A stretch of 64,000 nucleotides of DNA from Iocasia fonsfrigidae (GCF_017751145.1 NZ_CP046640.1:2770137-2834136); one strand, 5' to 3'; counted from the first letter of the stretch, positions 1 through 7,970 are shown. Program-made: numbers and translations. The notes: generated from the letters alone by a model not told the origin.

Positions 1-156
1 AATTTTATCTCTGCTCACATTATAAATAATATAGGGGATGTATTTCTTTTTTAGATTCCTTTCAATAAGTTCCTGGTTACTACTTTTGGTCGTATGCAGT
101 ATTAGGTTTCTTAAGCCTTTTTTAAATTCATATAAATGGTGATAAAAAACTCTCAT
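1..156 (-). CDS. DUF2023 family protein (partial, 3' end outside window)
   Basis: Minus-strand reading frame starting MRVFYHHLYEFKKGLRNL, preceded by a good ribosome site (AGGAG, 8 nt before the ATG at 156), open to the window edge (52 codons visible). The start matches the DUF2023 family, small proteins of unknown function often encoded next to flavodoxin, as here (flavodoxin ends 45 nt upstream in the same direction). Likely co-transcribed with flavodoxin. The function is unknown; a link to iron-limited electron transfer is inference from the pairing. Confidence 0.8.
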   Translation of the reverse strand, partial: MRVFYHHLYEFKKGLRNLILHTTKSSNQELIERNLKKKYIPYIIYNVSRDKI

Positions 157-200
157 TTTCTTCACTCCTAATATTCATAAATAAACACAGCTCAATCTCA

Positions 201-704
201 TTAAAATGCTTTTAATAAATCATCTACCCAGTTTCTAATCCTCTCTTCTGTCAAATCACCCTGACTATTATTATCCAAAGGAAGACCAACAAATGCATCA
301 TTAATTAAAGCCTCAGAGTGATTAAAATCATAGTCATCCGCCAAAACCCCTCCTATTACTTCTGCCCCTTTTTCCTTGACAACATCATATATTATCCCCA
401 TAGCATCTACAAAGGTATCTGAATACATTGCCTGGTCACCTAAACCAAATAAAGCCACCTTTTTATTACTTAAATCCAGTGTTTTAAGTTTTTCAATAAA
501 GGTATCCCAATCATCCTGTAGCTCACCAAGTCCCCAAGTGGATGAACCAAAGATTAATTTATCATATTTCTCAACCTCATCTACAGTAACTGAGCCAACA
601 TTATAAACCTCTGCCTTATCTTTTCCAATCACATCAGCTATCATCTCTGCAGCCTCTTCGGTCTCACCCATTGTACTACCATAAAAAATTCCGATTTCTT
701 TCAT
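201..704 (-). CDS. fldA: Flavodoxin (long-chain type)
   Basis: FMN-containing low-potential electron carrier that can replace ferredoxin when iron is scarce. The N-terminus carries the FMN-phosphate loop (IFYGSTMGETEEAA). STWGLGELQDDW and FGLGDQAMYSDTF correspond to the two flavin-stacking loops, and the 167-residue length fits the long-chain class. An upstream TTG gives two more codons, but AGGAGG lies 8-9 nt before the ATG at 704, so that ATG is chosen. It lies upstream of the DUF2023 gene and downstream of an outer-membrane protein remnant and a DtxR-like palindrome, so iron control is plausible but not shown. Confidence 0.95.
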   Translation of the reverse strand: MKEIGIFYGSTMGETEEAAEMIADVIGKDKAEVYNVGSVTVDEVEKYDKLIFGSSTWGLGELQDDWDTFIEKLKTLDLSNKKVALFGLGDQAMYSDTFVDAMGIIYDVVKEKGAEVIGGVLADDYDFNHSEALINDAFVGLPLDNNSQGDLTEERIRNWVDDLLKAF

Positions 705-767
705 TAACAATCTCCTCCTATAATTTTAGTTTTTAGTTTATTTAATCTAAATCTACAAGACATTTAA

Positions 768-1058
768 TTAAAAGTTAACACCTAATGAAGTAGTTATAAT
801 AGATTCATCTGTCCCCGCATTGTCATCATAACTATGATCTTCATACTCTAACTCCCAGTAAGTATTTTTAGTCAGATCATAGTTGAAAATAAGGTCTAAA
901 TAATTATCCTGGGCATCAGAATTATCAGCCTCATAAATTGCATAAGAAAAATCCACATTTAATCTATCACCAAAATCAACATTTAAACCGGGTCTAAACA
1001 TCTTTAGATCATCACTTTGATTAAGTGTACTTTCAGCAAAGAACCAATATTTTCTCAT
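768..1058 (-). pseudogene. C-terminal remnant of an outer-membrane beta-barrel protein
   Basis: A 96-codon frame of alternating hydrophobic and polar residues (LNVDFSYAIYEAD, YLDLIFNYDLTK, TYWELEYEDHSYDD) ending in TTSLGVNF, the terminal-Phe signal of outer-membrane barrels. It resembles the last four to five strands of a porin. There is no signal peptide, no convincing ribosome site, and an in-frame stop five codons upstream of the ATG. It therefore looks like the 3' end of a longer gene whose front was deleted. It sits between a perfect TTAGG-N4-CCTAA palindrome and flavodoxin. It could be translated as a short peptide, but I doubt it is functional. Confidence 0.55.
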
Positions 1059-1060
1059 TA

Positions 1061-1074
1061 TTAGGTTAACCTAA
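1061..1074. promoter_or_regulatory. DtxR/IdeR-like palindrome TTAGGTTAACCTAA
   Basis: Perfect 14-bp palindrome matching the core of the DtxR/IdeR iron-box consensus (TTAGGTTAGCCTAA-type). It lies immediately upstream of the porin remnant and hence of the flavodoxin/DUF2023 genes. Two related boxes occur upstream of the feo operon (6949 and 6990). No DtxR-family gene is in the window; the Fur-family protein here is not expected to bind this type of site, so the regulator is unknown. Confidence 0.6.
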
Positions 1075-1094
1075 ATCATTAGCAAAATAAACCA

Positions 1095-1391
1095 TTATAT
1101 GCAATTTAACACCTGCCTCCTCTCTAATTTCTTATATATAGCAGCCCAACTCCTCCTGGCATAAATAACATCTACTTTTTTGTCTTTAGCCTCTCTTTTA
1201 ACTTTTTTCATTGCTGTATGGTGAATATAATCAGTCAAAACTAAGACCATATCTATATCTACAGGGAGCTGAAAATTACGAAAGGCACTCTTGCTTCTAC
1301 CGGATAAATGTATTATCTCAGTAAAACCAATATCCCTAACATTCTCCTCAATACTACCTAAATTATCAGCACCTATAATCATTAAAGACAT
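1095..1391 (-). CDS. DUF2325 domain-containing protein
   Basis: 98-residue protein with the features of DUF2325: a hydrophobic N-terminus MSLMIIGADNLGSIEENV, a central VDMVLVLTDYI-like strand and a basic C-terminus (YARRSWAAIYKKL). DUF2325 proteins are small predicted alpha/beta proteins of unknown role. AAGGAGG precedes the ATG. It is the last gene of the iron operon, 42 nt after the Fur-family gene, so a part in metal or redox response is suggested only by context. Confidence 0.8.
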   Translation of the reverse strand: MSLMIIGADNLGSIEENVRDIGFTEIIHLSGRSKSAFRNFQLPVDIDMVLVLTDYIHHTAMKKVKREAKDKKVDVIYARRSWAAIYKKLERRQVLNCI

Positions 1392-1432
1392 ATTTCCCTC
1401 CTTTACTACTTTTCCTTATTCTCTTAAACATA

Positions 1433-1891
1433 TCAACTTGTCTTTTCCTCAGAAAATAATTGCTGGCACTCTTTACAAAGTCCAGAAACCTTTAGGCTGA
1501 ATTCCTGACAGATGAATTGATTTTTATCATATATCTCATCCTTAAAATGACCAGGAAGGTAATTTTCAACCTCTATTATTTTACCGCAATTTTTGCATAT
1601 TAAATGATGATGAATATCCTGCTCTTTTTGACAGCTTAATTCGTATTTAGCAAATTCCTTGTCAAAATGATATTCAGCTATTATTCCTACATCCCTTAAT
1701 AGATTTAAAGTTCTATAGACCGTAGAAAGACCTATTGAATCATCAATATCTTTACCTAAAGTATATATATCACGGGCTGAAAGGTGTTCACCCTTATTAT
1801 TATTTAAAATCCCCAGGATAATCCTTCTCTGCTGGGTTACTTTTATATTTTTTCTCTCTAATTCATTTACAAGAGATATTATCTCACTCAC
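1433..1891 (-). CDS. Fur-family metal-responsive repressor
   Basis: 152-residue Fur-family protein: an N-terminal winged helix (residues about 8-85, with DDSIGLSTVYRTLNLL as recognition region) and a C-terminal metal-binding dimerisation domain with the HHHLICKNCG motif and a second CKECQ pair, which would hold structural zinc. Fur, PerR and Zur cannot be told apart with confidence by eye; placement at the end of a ferrous-iron operon favours Fur. It uses a GTG start with a GGGGGG purine tract about 9 nt upstream. Its location suggests feedback control of the feo genes. Confidence 0.9.
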   Translation of the reverse strand: MSEIISLVNELERKNIKVTQQRRIILGILNNNKGEHLSARDIYTLGKDIDDSIGLSTVYRTLNLLRDVGIIAEYHFDKEFAKYELSCQKEQDIHHHLICKNCGKIIEVENYLPGHFKDEIYDKNQFICQEFSLKVSGLCKECQQLFSEEKTS

Positions 1892-1963
1892 CTTTTACTG
1901 CCCCCCTTTTTCTACATAATCAAAGAATAATAGCTGGATTTTATCATAAATCAAATAAATACT

Positions 1964-2104
1964 TTATTTTGAATCATCTTCTTCATTTGTCATACTACAA
2001 CACCCGCAGGCCCCACAAGGACTTTTGCCTTTAGCAGGTTTAAATTTGCGATAGATGTACCAGACACACAAAACAGCAATTATTATCAATATAAGATTTT
2101 GCAT
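1964..2104 (-). CDS. FeoB-associated Cys-rich membrane protein
   Basis: A 46-codon gene not obvious from longer ORFs: MQNLILIIIAVLCVWYIY forms one membrane helix, followed by a basic linker and the cysteine cluster PCGACGCC, then an acidic tail. This is the signature of the FeoB-associated Cys-rich protein family (FeoC-like position). AGGGTG lies 7 nt upstream of the ATG. It follows the FeoB GTPase gene by 24 nt and precedes the Fur-family gene, all on the minus strand. Probably an inner-membrane accessory of the ferrous iron transporter; the role of its cysteines is unknown. Confidence 0.85.
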   Translation of the reverse strand: MQNLILIIIAVLCVWYIYRKFKPAKGKSPCGACGCCSMTNEEDDSK

Positions 2105-2128
2105 ATTAGAATCACCCTTTCTCTTGGC

Positions 2129-2812
2129 TCAATTTCCACTAAACATAGTACGAACCTCGGGGTCTCCAGCCAGCAATTTAACTGCCATCCACCTGGGTAG
2201 ATGACCAGCAAATCGGTTATCTGCAGCAATCTTATCCTCTAATTCTGTTAAAATATTCTCCATAGTCTCACCATAATCAATCATAAAGTCATTTTGATAG
2301 CTTTCTTTATTATTACAGGCATCATAAATAAGCAGTTTTAAGTCATCCTTACCTCTACCTTTTTTTGCCACTGTAGGAAGGACTGAAACCCCTAATTCTT
2401 CACTAAGTTTCTCAAGATCAATTTTAAAACCCCTATTTTGGGAAACATCGATCATATTTAAGGCTATAATCATCGGAAGACCCATTTCCAATAATTGAAA
2501 AGTCAAATTTAAATGACGTTCCAGATTTGAGGCATCAACAATATTTAAAATCAAATCAGGTTTCTCATCAATCAAAAAATTCCGGGCAACCCTTTCCTCT
2601 AAACTATACGAGGTTAAACTATATGTTCCAGGTAAATCAACTAGTTTGATTTTTTGATCCTTATAATTATAAATCCCTATCTTTTTTTCCACTGTAACCC
2701 CTGGATAATTGGCAATGAATTGCCTGGCTCCAGTTAACATATTAAAAACCGTTGATTTACCAGAATTAGGTTGACCAGCTACTGCCACAATATACTCTCC
2801 TGTGTTTTTCAT
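2129..2812 (-). CDS. feoB: FeoB GTPase domain protein (separate N-terminal half of FeoB)
   Basis: 227 residues comprising only the cytoplasmic G domain of FeoB: G1 GQPNSGKS (13-20), G3 DLPG (59-62), G4 NMID (119-122). It stops within the following helical domain (ends PRWMAVKLLAGDPEVRTMF). No membrane helices follow; the membrane half is a separate gene upstream at 3365-5218. The ATG at 2812 overlaps the feoA stop (TGATG), implying translational coupling; a TTG one codon earlier is less likely. It would power or gate ferrous iron uptake in trans with the membrane protein. Confidence 0.93.
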   Translation of the reverse strand: MKNTGEYIVAVAGQPNSGKSTVFNMLTGARQFIANYPGVTVEKKIGIYNYKDQKIKLVDLPGTYSLTSYSLEERVARNFLIDEKPDLILNIVDASNLERHLNLTFQLLEMGLPMIIALNMIDVSQNRGFKIDLEKLSEELGVSVLPTVAKKGRGKDDLKLLIYDACNNKESYQNDFMIDYGETMENILTELEDKIAADNRFAGHLPRWMAVKLLAGDPEVRTMFSGN

Positions 2813-3057
2813 CAAAGACTCACCTCTATATACCTGGCTTCAGCATGACGAATACTTACATTATATCCTCTGATTTCAAGCTCTACCGGGTCTGTCAATG
2901 GGGCATTACGCAACACCTTTATTTTAACACCAGGCATAAAACCCATATCCATTAAGCGCTGTCCATTAGCCCCGGTTAAATGTACATCAATCAGCTTACA
3001 CTCCTGACCTGGTTTTAACTTATCTAAATTCATTGTTTTATTTTCAACCATAGACAT
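2812..3057 (-). CDS. feoA: FeoA domain protein (second copy)
   Basis: 81-residue FeoA: SH3-like beta-barrel with LDKLKPGQECKLIDV at the start, the LMDMGFMPGVKIKVLR centre and a VSIRHAEARYIEV end, all typical of FeoA. It follows another feoA and overlaps it by 28 nt; AAGGGGG stands 7 nt before its ATG. The C-terminus is coupled by TGATG to the GTPase gene. FeoA proteins are cytosolic regulators thought to bind FeoB; two copies may form a heteromeric regulator here. Confidence 0.92.
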   Translation of the reverse strand: MSMVENKTMNLDKLKPGQECKLIDVHLTGANGQRLMDMGFMPGVKIKVLRNAPLTDPVELEIRGYNVSIRHAEARYIEVSL

Positions 3058-3317
3058 ATATATCCCCCTTTATATGTTTTTTCCACCAGTATTCTTTTCG
3101 CTATTCCCTGACCAATAGCCAGTGAAGTATCCTTAACTTCGATAAGAAAAGGGCCTGGGTTACCTGGGGCAATAATTTCAATCTCTGAGCCATCACTTAA
3201 CCCCATATCAGATAGATGCTGAACAAAGCCCCTGCCATATTCTTTGGTATAAACAACCCGGGCCCTTTCACCCTGCTTGAGTTTTACTAATGGTATTACA
3301 CCAATTTGACTGATCAT
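3030..3317 (-). CDS. feoA: FeoA domain protein (first copy)
   Basis: 95-residue FeoA-type SH3-like protein with LVKLKQGERARVVYTKEYG and the HLSDMGLSDGSEIEIIAPG core. A TTG would extend it by five codons, but the GGAGGGG site lies inside that extension, so the ATG at 3317 is preferred. The last ~10 residues (GGYICLWLKIKQ) are encoded across the ribosome site and start of the next feoA and look like a read-on tail. It lies 47 nt downstream of the FeoB membrane gene. Confidence 0.88.
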   Translation of the reverse strand: MISQIGVIPLVKLKQGERARVVYTKEYGRGFVQHLSDMGLSDGSEIEIIAPGNPGPFLIEVKDTSLAIGQGIAKRILVEKTYKGGYICLWLKIKQ

Positions 3318-3364
3318 TAATAACCCCTCCAATTTTTGAATCCTTATTAATTTATTAGTCCAGT

Positions 3365-5218
3365 TTAAAGCTGAACTGTCTCCTGCTCAATATCTCCTGC
3401 AAACTCATTACCAACCCCATCTTGCTTAATAAAACCCATTAGTACCATAGTAATTATTGCTAAGATGTAAAATGAAATCATAGCCTGTAAACCACTGAGT
3501 CCTAATAAATTACCACCACTAAAAATAAGAATTGAAATGAATGAACCCAGGATAATCGGATAAAAACCAGCAAATAACATCCACTTAGTACTACCACTTT
3601 CTAAACGTACAGCCATTAAGGTAGGTATACAAGGGGGATACATAGCCATAAACAACATTATGGCCAGAGCGTGTAATGGTGTCCAACCCTGTTCCTGCTC
3701 AGACATCTTTTCTTCCAGGCTTTCCCCTTGATCTGACTTATAAATACTCCCCAGGGTAGCTACACTACTCTCTTTAGCAGCAAATGAACTAATTAAAGCC
3801 ATATTTACCCGCCAGTTAAATCCAGCATATTTGGTAATCGGCTCTATCTTATGTGCCAGCAGACCGAGAACACTGTTAATTAATGTCTTATCATTTATCT
3901 CAGCCCTGAGCTCTTTTCTACCCCGTTCAAGATAACGATATGCTTTGGCTACTTGCATTGCCTCGCGGTCTCTTGTTAATTCTCCATCTTCCCTATAAAC
4001 CCCTCTATTGGCAATTTTATAAAAAGCCAGGTTTCTTTCTTTAAATTCGTTATCAATTATTTCTTTTTTCTCTTCACTATCTACCCCTCTTTTAGACAAG
4101 GAATAGTCTGCATTATAATTGATGTATTTCTCTAAATTATCTCCAGCAAGTACTGTCCTATAAGGGGAATCCTGACCTATATCTTGATAAAACTTGTCAA
4201 TCACCTGTTCCATTTGCGCTTGGTAATTAGCCCTTTGTTCCTGATCCAATCCAGGGAAATGTGTTAAAGCAAAAACCAGAGCCATTACAACTATTACGAT
4301 CGTAACAATCTTTTTAAAGAAAAGCCATAACCTCTCTAGACAGCGTCTGATAACACCCGTTATCGTAGGCAAGTGATAAGGGGGCATTTCTAGAACAAAT
4401 GGAGCCGGCTCTTTTCTTTTTAAAATCGTAAGCGAAAACAATTTACTAACACTCAAAGCAATGATTAAAGTTATAGTTGCCATAAAAAACATAGTAAATC
4501 CCTGATAATCTTTAAAGAACAAACCTATTAATAAGATATACAAAGGGGTTTTGGCCAGGCAATTCATTAAAGGTACAATAAGTATCGTAGCCAATCTAGC
4601 CTTCTCATCTTTAATTCCCCTGGTAGCCATAACACCTGGTATCGCACAACCACCGACAAACACCCCACCAAGAACAAGAGGGAAAAGCGATTGCCCGTGA
4701 AGTCCGAAATGGCGGAATACCCGGTCCATAATAAAAGTCATCCGCGGTATATAACCAATGTCTTCTAGAACTGCTACCAGGGTAAAAAGAATGGCAAAAA
4801 TAGGCACATAATTTAGAACAGCCAGAATACCATCCATAACACTTAAAACCAGAGAACGTAATAAAGGATCAAAAAGCAAGCCTTCTGATGGTAAAATAGA
4901 GGCTACTAAATCCCTGAAAGATGCCAGAATAGGCCAGGTATAATTGGTAAGTTTATACCCTTGAACAATACTAAGATTATACAATAAATATATTATAGCC
5001 AGTAAAACCAGGGGACCAGTAAACCTATTTAACACAATTTTATCAATCTTACTGGTCAATGGACGTTTCTTTTTATTTGTTTTATTAACACATTTTGCAG
5101 AAATCTGAATAGCCTTTTGGTAATACTGCTGGGAAATTATCCTTTCCGGATCCCTACCCTCTTTCTCTTTTACTTCCTTTCTCTTTGCTTCAATATAATC
5201 CAGGAAATCTTCCTTCAT
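3365..5218 (-). CDS. feoB: FeoB membrane domain protein (separate C-terminal half)
   Basis: 617-residue polytopic membrane protein with both FeoB Gate domains: VGGCAIPGVMATRG (first Gate, including the conserved Cys-Pro motif) and SSFAAKESSVATLGSIY (second Gate), followed by a FeoB C-terminal helix cluster. It lacks the G domain and begins in the helical linker (EGRDPERIISQQYYQKA), the part missing from the GTPase protein encoded downstream. AAGGAG precedes the ATG. It contains a long soluble insertion between the Gates (roughly residues 315-445). It would form the Fe(II) channel with the separate GTPase. Confidence 0.93.
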   Translation of the reverse strand: MKEDFLDYIEAKRKEVKEKEGRDPERIISQQYYQKAIQISAKCVNKTNKKKRPLTSKIDKIVLNRFTGPLVLLAIIYLLYNLSIVQGYKLTNYTWPILASFRDLVASILPSEGLLFDPLLRSLVLSVMDGILAVLNYVPIFAILFTLVAVLEDIGYIPRMTFIMDRVFRHFGLHGQSLFPLVLGGVFVGGCAIPGVMATRGIKDEKARLATILIVPLMNCLAKTPLYILLIGLFFKDYQGFTMFFMATITLIIALSVSKLFSLTILKRKEPAPFVLEMPPYHLPTITGVIRRCLERLWLFFKKIVTIVIVVMALVFALTHFPGLDQEQRANYQAQMEQVIDKFYQDIGQDSPYRTVLAGDNLEKYINYNADYSLSKRGVDSEEKKEIIDNEFKERNLAFYKIANRGVYREDGELTRDREAMQVAKAYRYLERGRKELRAEINDKTLINSVLGLLAHKIEPITKYAGFNWRVNMALISSFAAKESSVATLGSIYKSDQGESLEEKMSEQEQGWTPLHALAIMLFMAMYPPCIPTLMAVRLESGSTKWMLFAGFYPIILGSFISILIFSGGNLLGLSGLQAMISFYILAIITMVLMGFIKQDGVGNEFAGDIEQETVQL

Positions 5219-5257
5219 ATTAAATCTTCTCCTTTATGCATATCAAATGTTGTCTCA

Positions 5258-5271
5258 TTAATCATGATAAA
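5258..5271. promoter_or_regulatory. Imperfect palindrome upstream of feoB (weak Fur-like candidate)
   Basis: TTAATCATGATAAA, centred about 46 bp upstream of the feoB membrane gene, is a 14-bp imperfect palindrome around ATCATGAT. It shares the A/T-rich ATCAT character of Fur boxes but is a poor match to the 19-bp consensus. It could allow separate control of the feo genes below the hairpin at 5392. Confidence 0.25.
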
Positions 5272-5391
5272 AACAATAATAAATCAACTAACAATCAAAC
5301 TATTATCTTTGTATTATTAAGAAAGATGTTTATTTCGGTTAATCAAAACTTGTTTTCTAAATTTATTGCAACAATAAATATTTATTTTAAG

Positions 5392-5421
5392 GCAGAGAGG
5401 GGAAACATTAATCCTCTCTGC
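5392..5421 (-). other. Intergenic stem-loop between DUF4198 gene and feoB
   Basis: Perfect 9-bp stem (GCAGAGAGG/CCTCTCTGC) with a 12-nt loop, 12 nt after the DUF4198 stop codon. No U-tract follows on the minus strand, so it is not a canonical intrinsic terminator. It could stabilise the upstream mRNA for the secreted proteins or give partial termination. Confidence 0.6.
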
Positions 5422-5433
5422 AGCATAGCTCTT

Positions 5434-6228
5434 TTAATTCATGTCATAAGCCTTAATCCACATTACAGCACCAACTTCATGTCCTTTACCATTAATTTCT
5501 TCACCCTCCATCAGAGCAGCAAAACCCCACCAGCCTTCTTTAGGAATACCAAAGGTGAAAACACCATTCTCATCAGCTCTGACCACCTGAGTTATATGGG
5601 CATCAGATGGGAATTCCTGACCTTCACCTACCAAACCACTAAAAGCAGGTGCATTTAGTCTTTCAACCTCTATTTCGGCATAAGGAACTGGCTCACCATC
5701 CATTTTAACTATTCCCTGAAAAACATTACCTGTCCAGAGACCATAAGGTTTATTTAGAGGTACTATTTCCGCTTTTAAGCCCAGTTCAGCATCCCAGTCT
5801 GTAGGCATACCCAGATTATTAACTACCACCTTAGTTATCTGTGTAATATAACCATCTTCCATTTTTTCATAATATGGTGCAGGTTCAAGATAAAAAACAA
5901 AATCACCGAAGCCCCTGATATTATAAGATGTCTCCCAGGCCTTTCCTCCAAAATATGTAAAGGAATTAAGGGTATCTGTTAAATCCTTTTTTCTACCCTT
6001 ATTTAAAACAGCAAATGAAACTGGTTTTTCCATATCCATGGTGTGTGAGGCCTCAGCCGGATGAGTAAAAATCAACTGAATATCAATCTCTGAGTCTTCC
6101 CCCTCATTAATAAGGTCATCAGATGGTAAAATCATCTGAAAGTGAGCAGAAGCAGTAGAAACCATTCCAAAAGCCATTAAGACCAGCGCCATCATTAAAA
6201 CTGATAATTTCCTTGCATTTTGCATCAT
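5434..6228 (-). CDS. Secreted DUF4198 (NikM-like) protein
   Basis: 264-residue exported protein. A signal peptide (residues 1-28, cleavage ASA-HFQMILPS) is followed by a DUF4198-type beta-rich domain related to the periplasmic NikM component of nickel/cobalt uptake and to other metal-delivery proteins. The predicted mature N-terminus is histidine. A longer in-frame ATG exists 16 codons upstream, but AAAGGGG lies before the ATG pair at 6228, giving a standard signal peptide. It is encoded between the 172-aa secreted protein and feoB, suggesting a periplasmic role in ferrous iron capture; this is inference. Confidence 0.8.
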   Translation of the reverse strand: MMQNARKLSVLMMALVLMAFGMVSTASAHFQMILPSDDLINEGEDSEIDIQLIFTHPAEASHTMDMEKPVSFAVLNKGRKKDLTDTLNSFTYFGGKAWETSYNIRGFGDFVFYLEPAPYYEKMEDGYITQITKVVVNNLGMPTDWDAELGLKAEIVPLNKPYGLWTGNVFQGIVKMDGEPVPYAEIEVERLNAPAFSGLVGEGQEFPSDAHITQVVRADENGVFTFGIPKEGWWGFAALMEGEEINGKGHEVGAVMWIKAYDMN

Positions 6229-6295
6229 AACATCATTCCCCTTTAAATTTAGTTTACTTACTTTTGACATAATCAATAATTAGCATTAAATTTAT

Positions 6296-6814
6296 CTATT
6301 CCAGTAAGGCCTTTTCATCTTCTGTTAAAACAGCACCTTTTTTTACAACTGTATGCCCAGGCCCCGCATTAAAGACAACCAGATAAGAACCTTCTGGTTT
6401 GGGGAGATTAAGACTGCTAAAATCATCTAACTGACTTTTAAAGATTATTAATTTGCCTTCTAATAATTCTGCTTCCAGCTTACTAAAATCTGCTACTTTA
6501 TTACCCTCTATTTTAGCTCCATTTTCTTCAGCTATTTTTAAATATGTATCAGCAAGTTCTTCAAAATTAACACTGTTAAAAATGAACTCAAGGTATTTAT
6601 CCCTTACAGCAGTATCATTATCAAAGTCTTTGTCTTCTACCAGCAAAATTTCTGTACCAGAAGCAGATGAACCATCGGAAAATCCACCTTCTAAATAAAT
6701 AGTACCGTCACCATAATCTTCTACATATAACATTGGTGTATGGGCACTAACCGGTACAGCAATTACAATTCCCATGACAAAGAAAAAAGAAAACACAAGT
6801 AATTTTTTAAACAT
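6296..6814 (-). CDS. Secreted protein of unknown function, first gene of the iron operon
   Basis: 172 residues with a clear signal peptide (FKKLLVFSFFFVMGIVIA, cleavage VSA-HTPML). The mature part starts with His and contains YGDGTIYLEGGFSDGSSASG, an Ig-like/carboxypeptidase-regulatory-like strand pattern, and a C-terminal half with FKSQLDDFSSL and YLVVFNAGPGHTVV. I do not recognise a characterised family. It lies 68 nt upstream of the DUF4198 gene and directly downstream of two DtxR-like boxes, so it is probably an iron-regulated periplasmic partner of the Feo system. Confidence 0.7.
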   Translation of the reverse strand: MFKKLLVFSFFFVMGIVIAVPVSAHTPMLYVEDYGDGTIYLEGGFSDGSSASGTEILLVEDKDFDNDTAVRDKYLEFIFNSVNFEELADTYLKIAEENGAKIEGNKVADFSKLEAELLEGKLIIFKSQLDDFSSLNLPKPEGSYLVVFNAGPGHTVVKKGAVLTEDEKALLE

Positions 6815-6948
6815 TCATTTACACTCCTTTGTTTTAAATATTTTTCCTGACATCATATAATTCCAGCTAGCTATATTCCTAATTTTTCTATATCACCCCC
6901 GACTCTAGAAATTATTCATTTTTTCTACACATTATCCAGGCAAGACTT

Positions 6949-6962
6949 TTAGGCAATCCTAA
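6949..6962. promoter_or_regulatory. DtxR/IdeR-like box TTAGGCAATCCTAA
   Basis: TTAGG-N4-CCTAA palindrome 135 bp upstream of the 172-aa gene start. A second copy begins exactly 41 bp further on, about four helical turns, placing both on the same DNA face. Confidence 0.6.
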
Positions 6963-6989
6963 TTTATTGCTAAAAAAATATTTTGTCGC

Positions 6990-7003
6990 TTAGGCATTCC
7001 TAA
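6990..7003. promoter_or_regulatory. DtxR/IdeR-like box TTAGGCATTCCTAA
   Basis: Second TTAGG-N4-CCTAA palindrome upstream of the feo-linked operon. With 6949 and 1061 it defines a shared motif in the iron block. The remainder of the 6815-7292 gap is AT-rich and shows no other clear feature. Confidence 0.6.
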
Positions 7004-7292
7004 AAACAAAAACTAGTGAGAATAAATCTCATTTTCAACACAACTTTATTTTATTATTCTTTTCTGCAAGTGTCAAATGATAATTTTGCTTTATTCAGCG
7101 AATATAGTCAATTAAACTTAATCAGCTTACTAATCCTCATTAATAATTAATATATATTTTTGAAACATCATCACCTACTATTAAAGTTGATTTTTGCTTG
7201 TCTTATTTTGCAATTTCTTGCAATCTTTCTTAGAATAACCCTTTTTATCAAGAAGTGCTCTTGTCTACATGAATATTGCAGAAAGAAAAACC

Positions 7293-7801
7293 TTACAAAT
7301 ATAATTCAAAGCATTGTTCAATAAGATTTTTTCCAAACAAAAAAACTTGTTTTTCCTTTACTTTTTGAAAACCAAAAGAAGTATATAACTTAGAAGCTAC
7401 AGCTAATACATCAAAAGTTATAAGAAAAACTCTTTTATAATTACTTTCTTTGCAAAACATAACTGCTTCATTAAGCAAACATTTTCCGATACCATTATTA
7501 CGATATTGTTCATCTACAAGAACCCATCTAAGACGGCTTCAAAATTTGATTTACCAATTACACCAATAGAACCAATTATTTTTTTTTAAAATTCTGCAAT
7601 AAATAAATTATCTTTCCCTTGAGTAAATTTTTTATCAAATTGGTAAAGGGAATTTTTAACTTTTTTTCCAAATGTCTTATCAAATCCATATTCACTAAAA
7701 TATGAGTCATCATGCATACAACTAATTAAATCAAGATCTTCTTTTGTAAAACAAGTTCTCAAATTATAATTTAAATTTTCTTTTTTATACATTTTCATCA
7801 T
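7293..7801 (-). pseudogene. Broken GNAT N-acetyltransferase
   Basis: Two frames together spell one GNAT protein. The 5' part (YNLRTCFTKEDLDLISCMH ... NLFIAEF) ends at a TAA within an A-rich run at 7586-7588. Reading on in that frame gives KKIIGSIGVIGKSNFEA, then a single missing base near 7530 shifts to LRWVLVDEQYRNNGIGKC, the acetyl-CoA-binding motif, and on to SKLYTSFGFQKVKE. One nonsense codon and one frameshift make it a pseudogene. AT content is higher than in neighbours. Sequencing error at the homopolymer is a possible alternative for one lesion only. Confidence 0.8.
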
Positions 7802-7970
7802 CCTTCAATTTAATATTTTTCTTTAGTGTTACTTCAATATATTATTTCCTTTCTTTAATATAAATCAACTAACATTTCAACCCCCATACTATTATCAATC
7901 CTTATGCATATAATTCAGTATTAAATTTAATCCCTCTTTCAATTATTGTATAATTATGGATATATTCCTA

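Noticed and set aside
5240-5340. Canonical 19-bp Fur box upstream of feoB
   Set aside because: Only a weak ATCATGAT palindrome is present; matches to GATAATGATAATCATTATC are poor, so listed only as a low-confidence site.
5236-5658. Plus-strand ORF overlapping the DUF4198 gene end
   Set aside because: Overlaps a recognised gene on the other strand, has no ribosome site and no family resemblance.
7579-7588. Programmed frameshifting at the A-rich run in the GNAT gene
   Set aside because: The stop codon is in the same frame as the following coding segment, so slippage would not bypass it, and a second lesion lies downstream.
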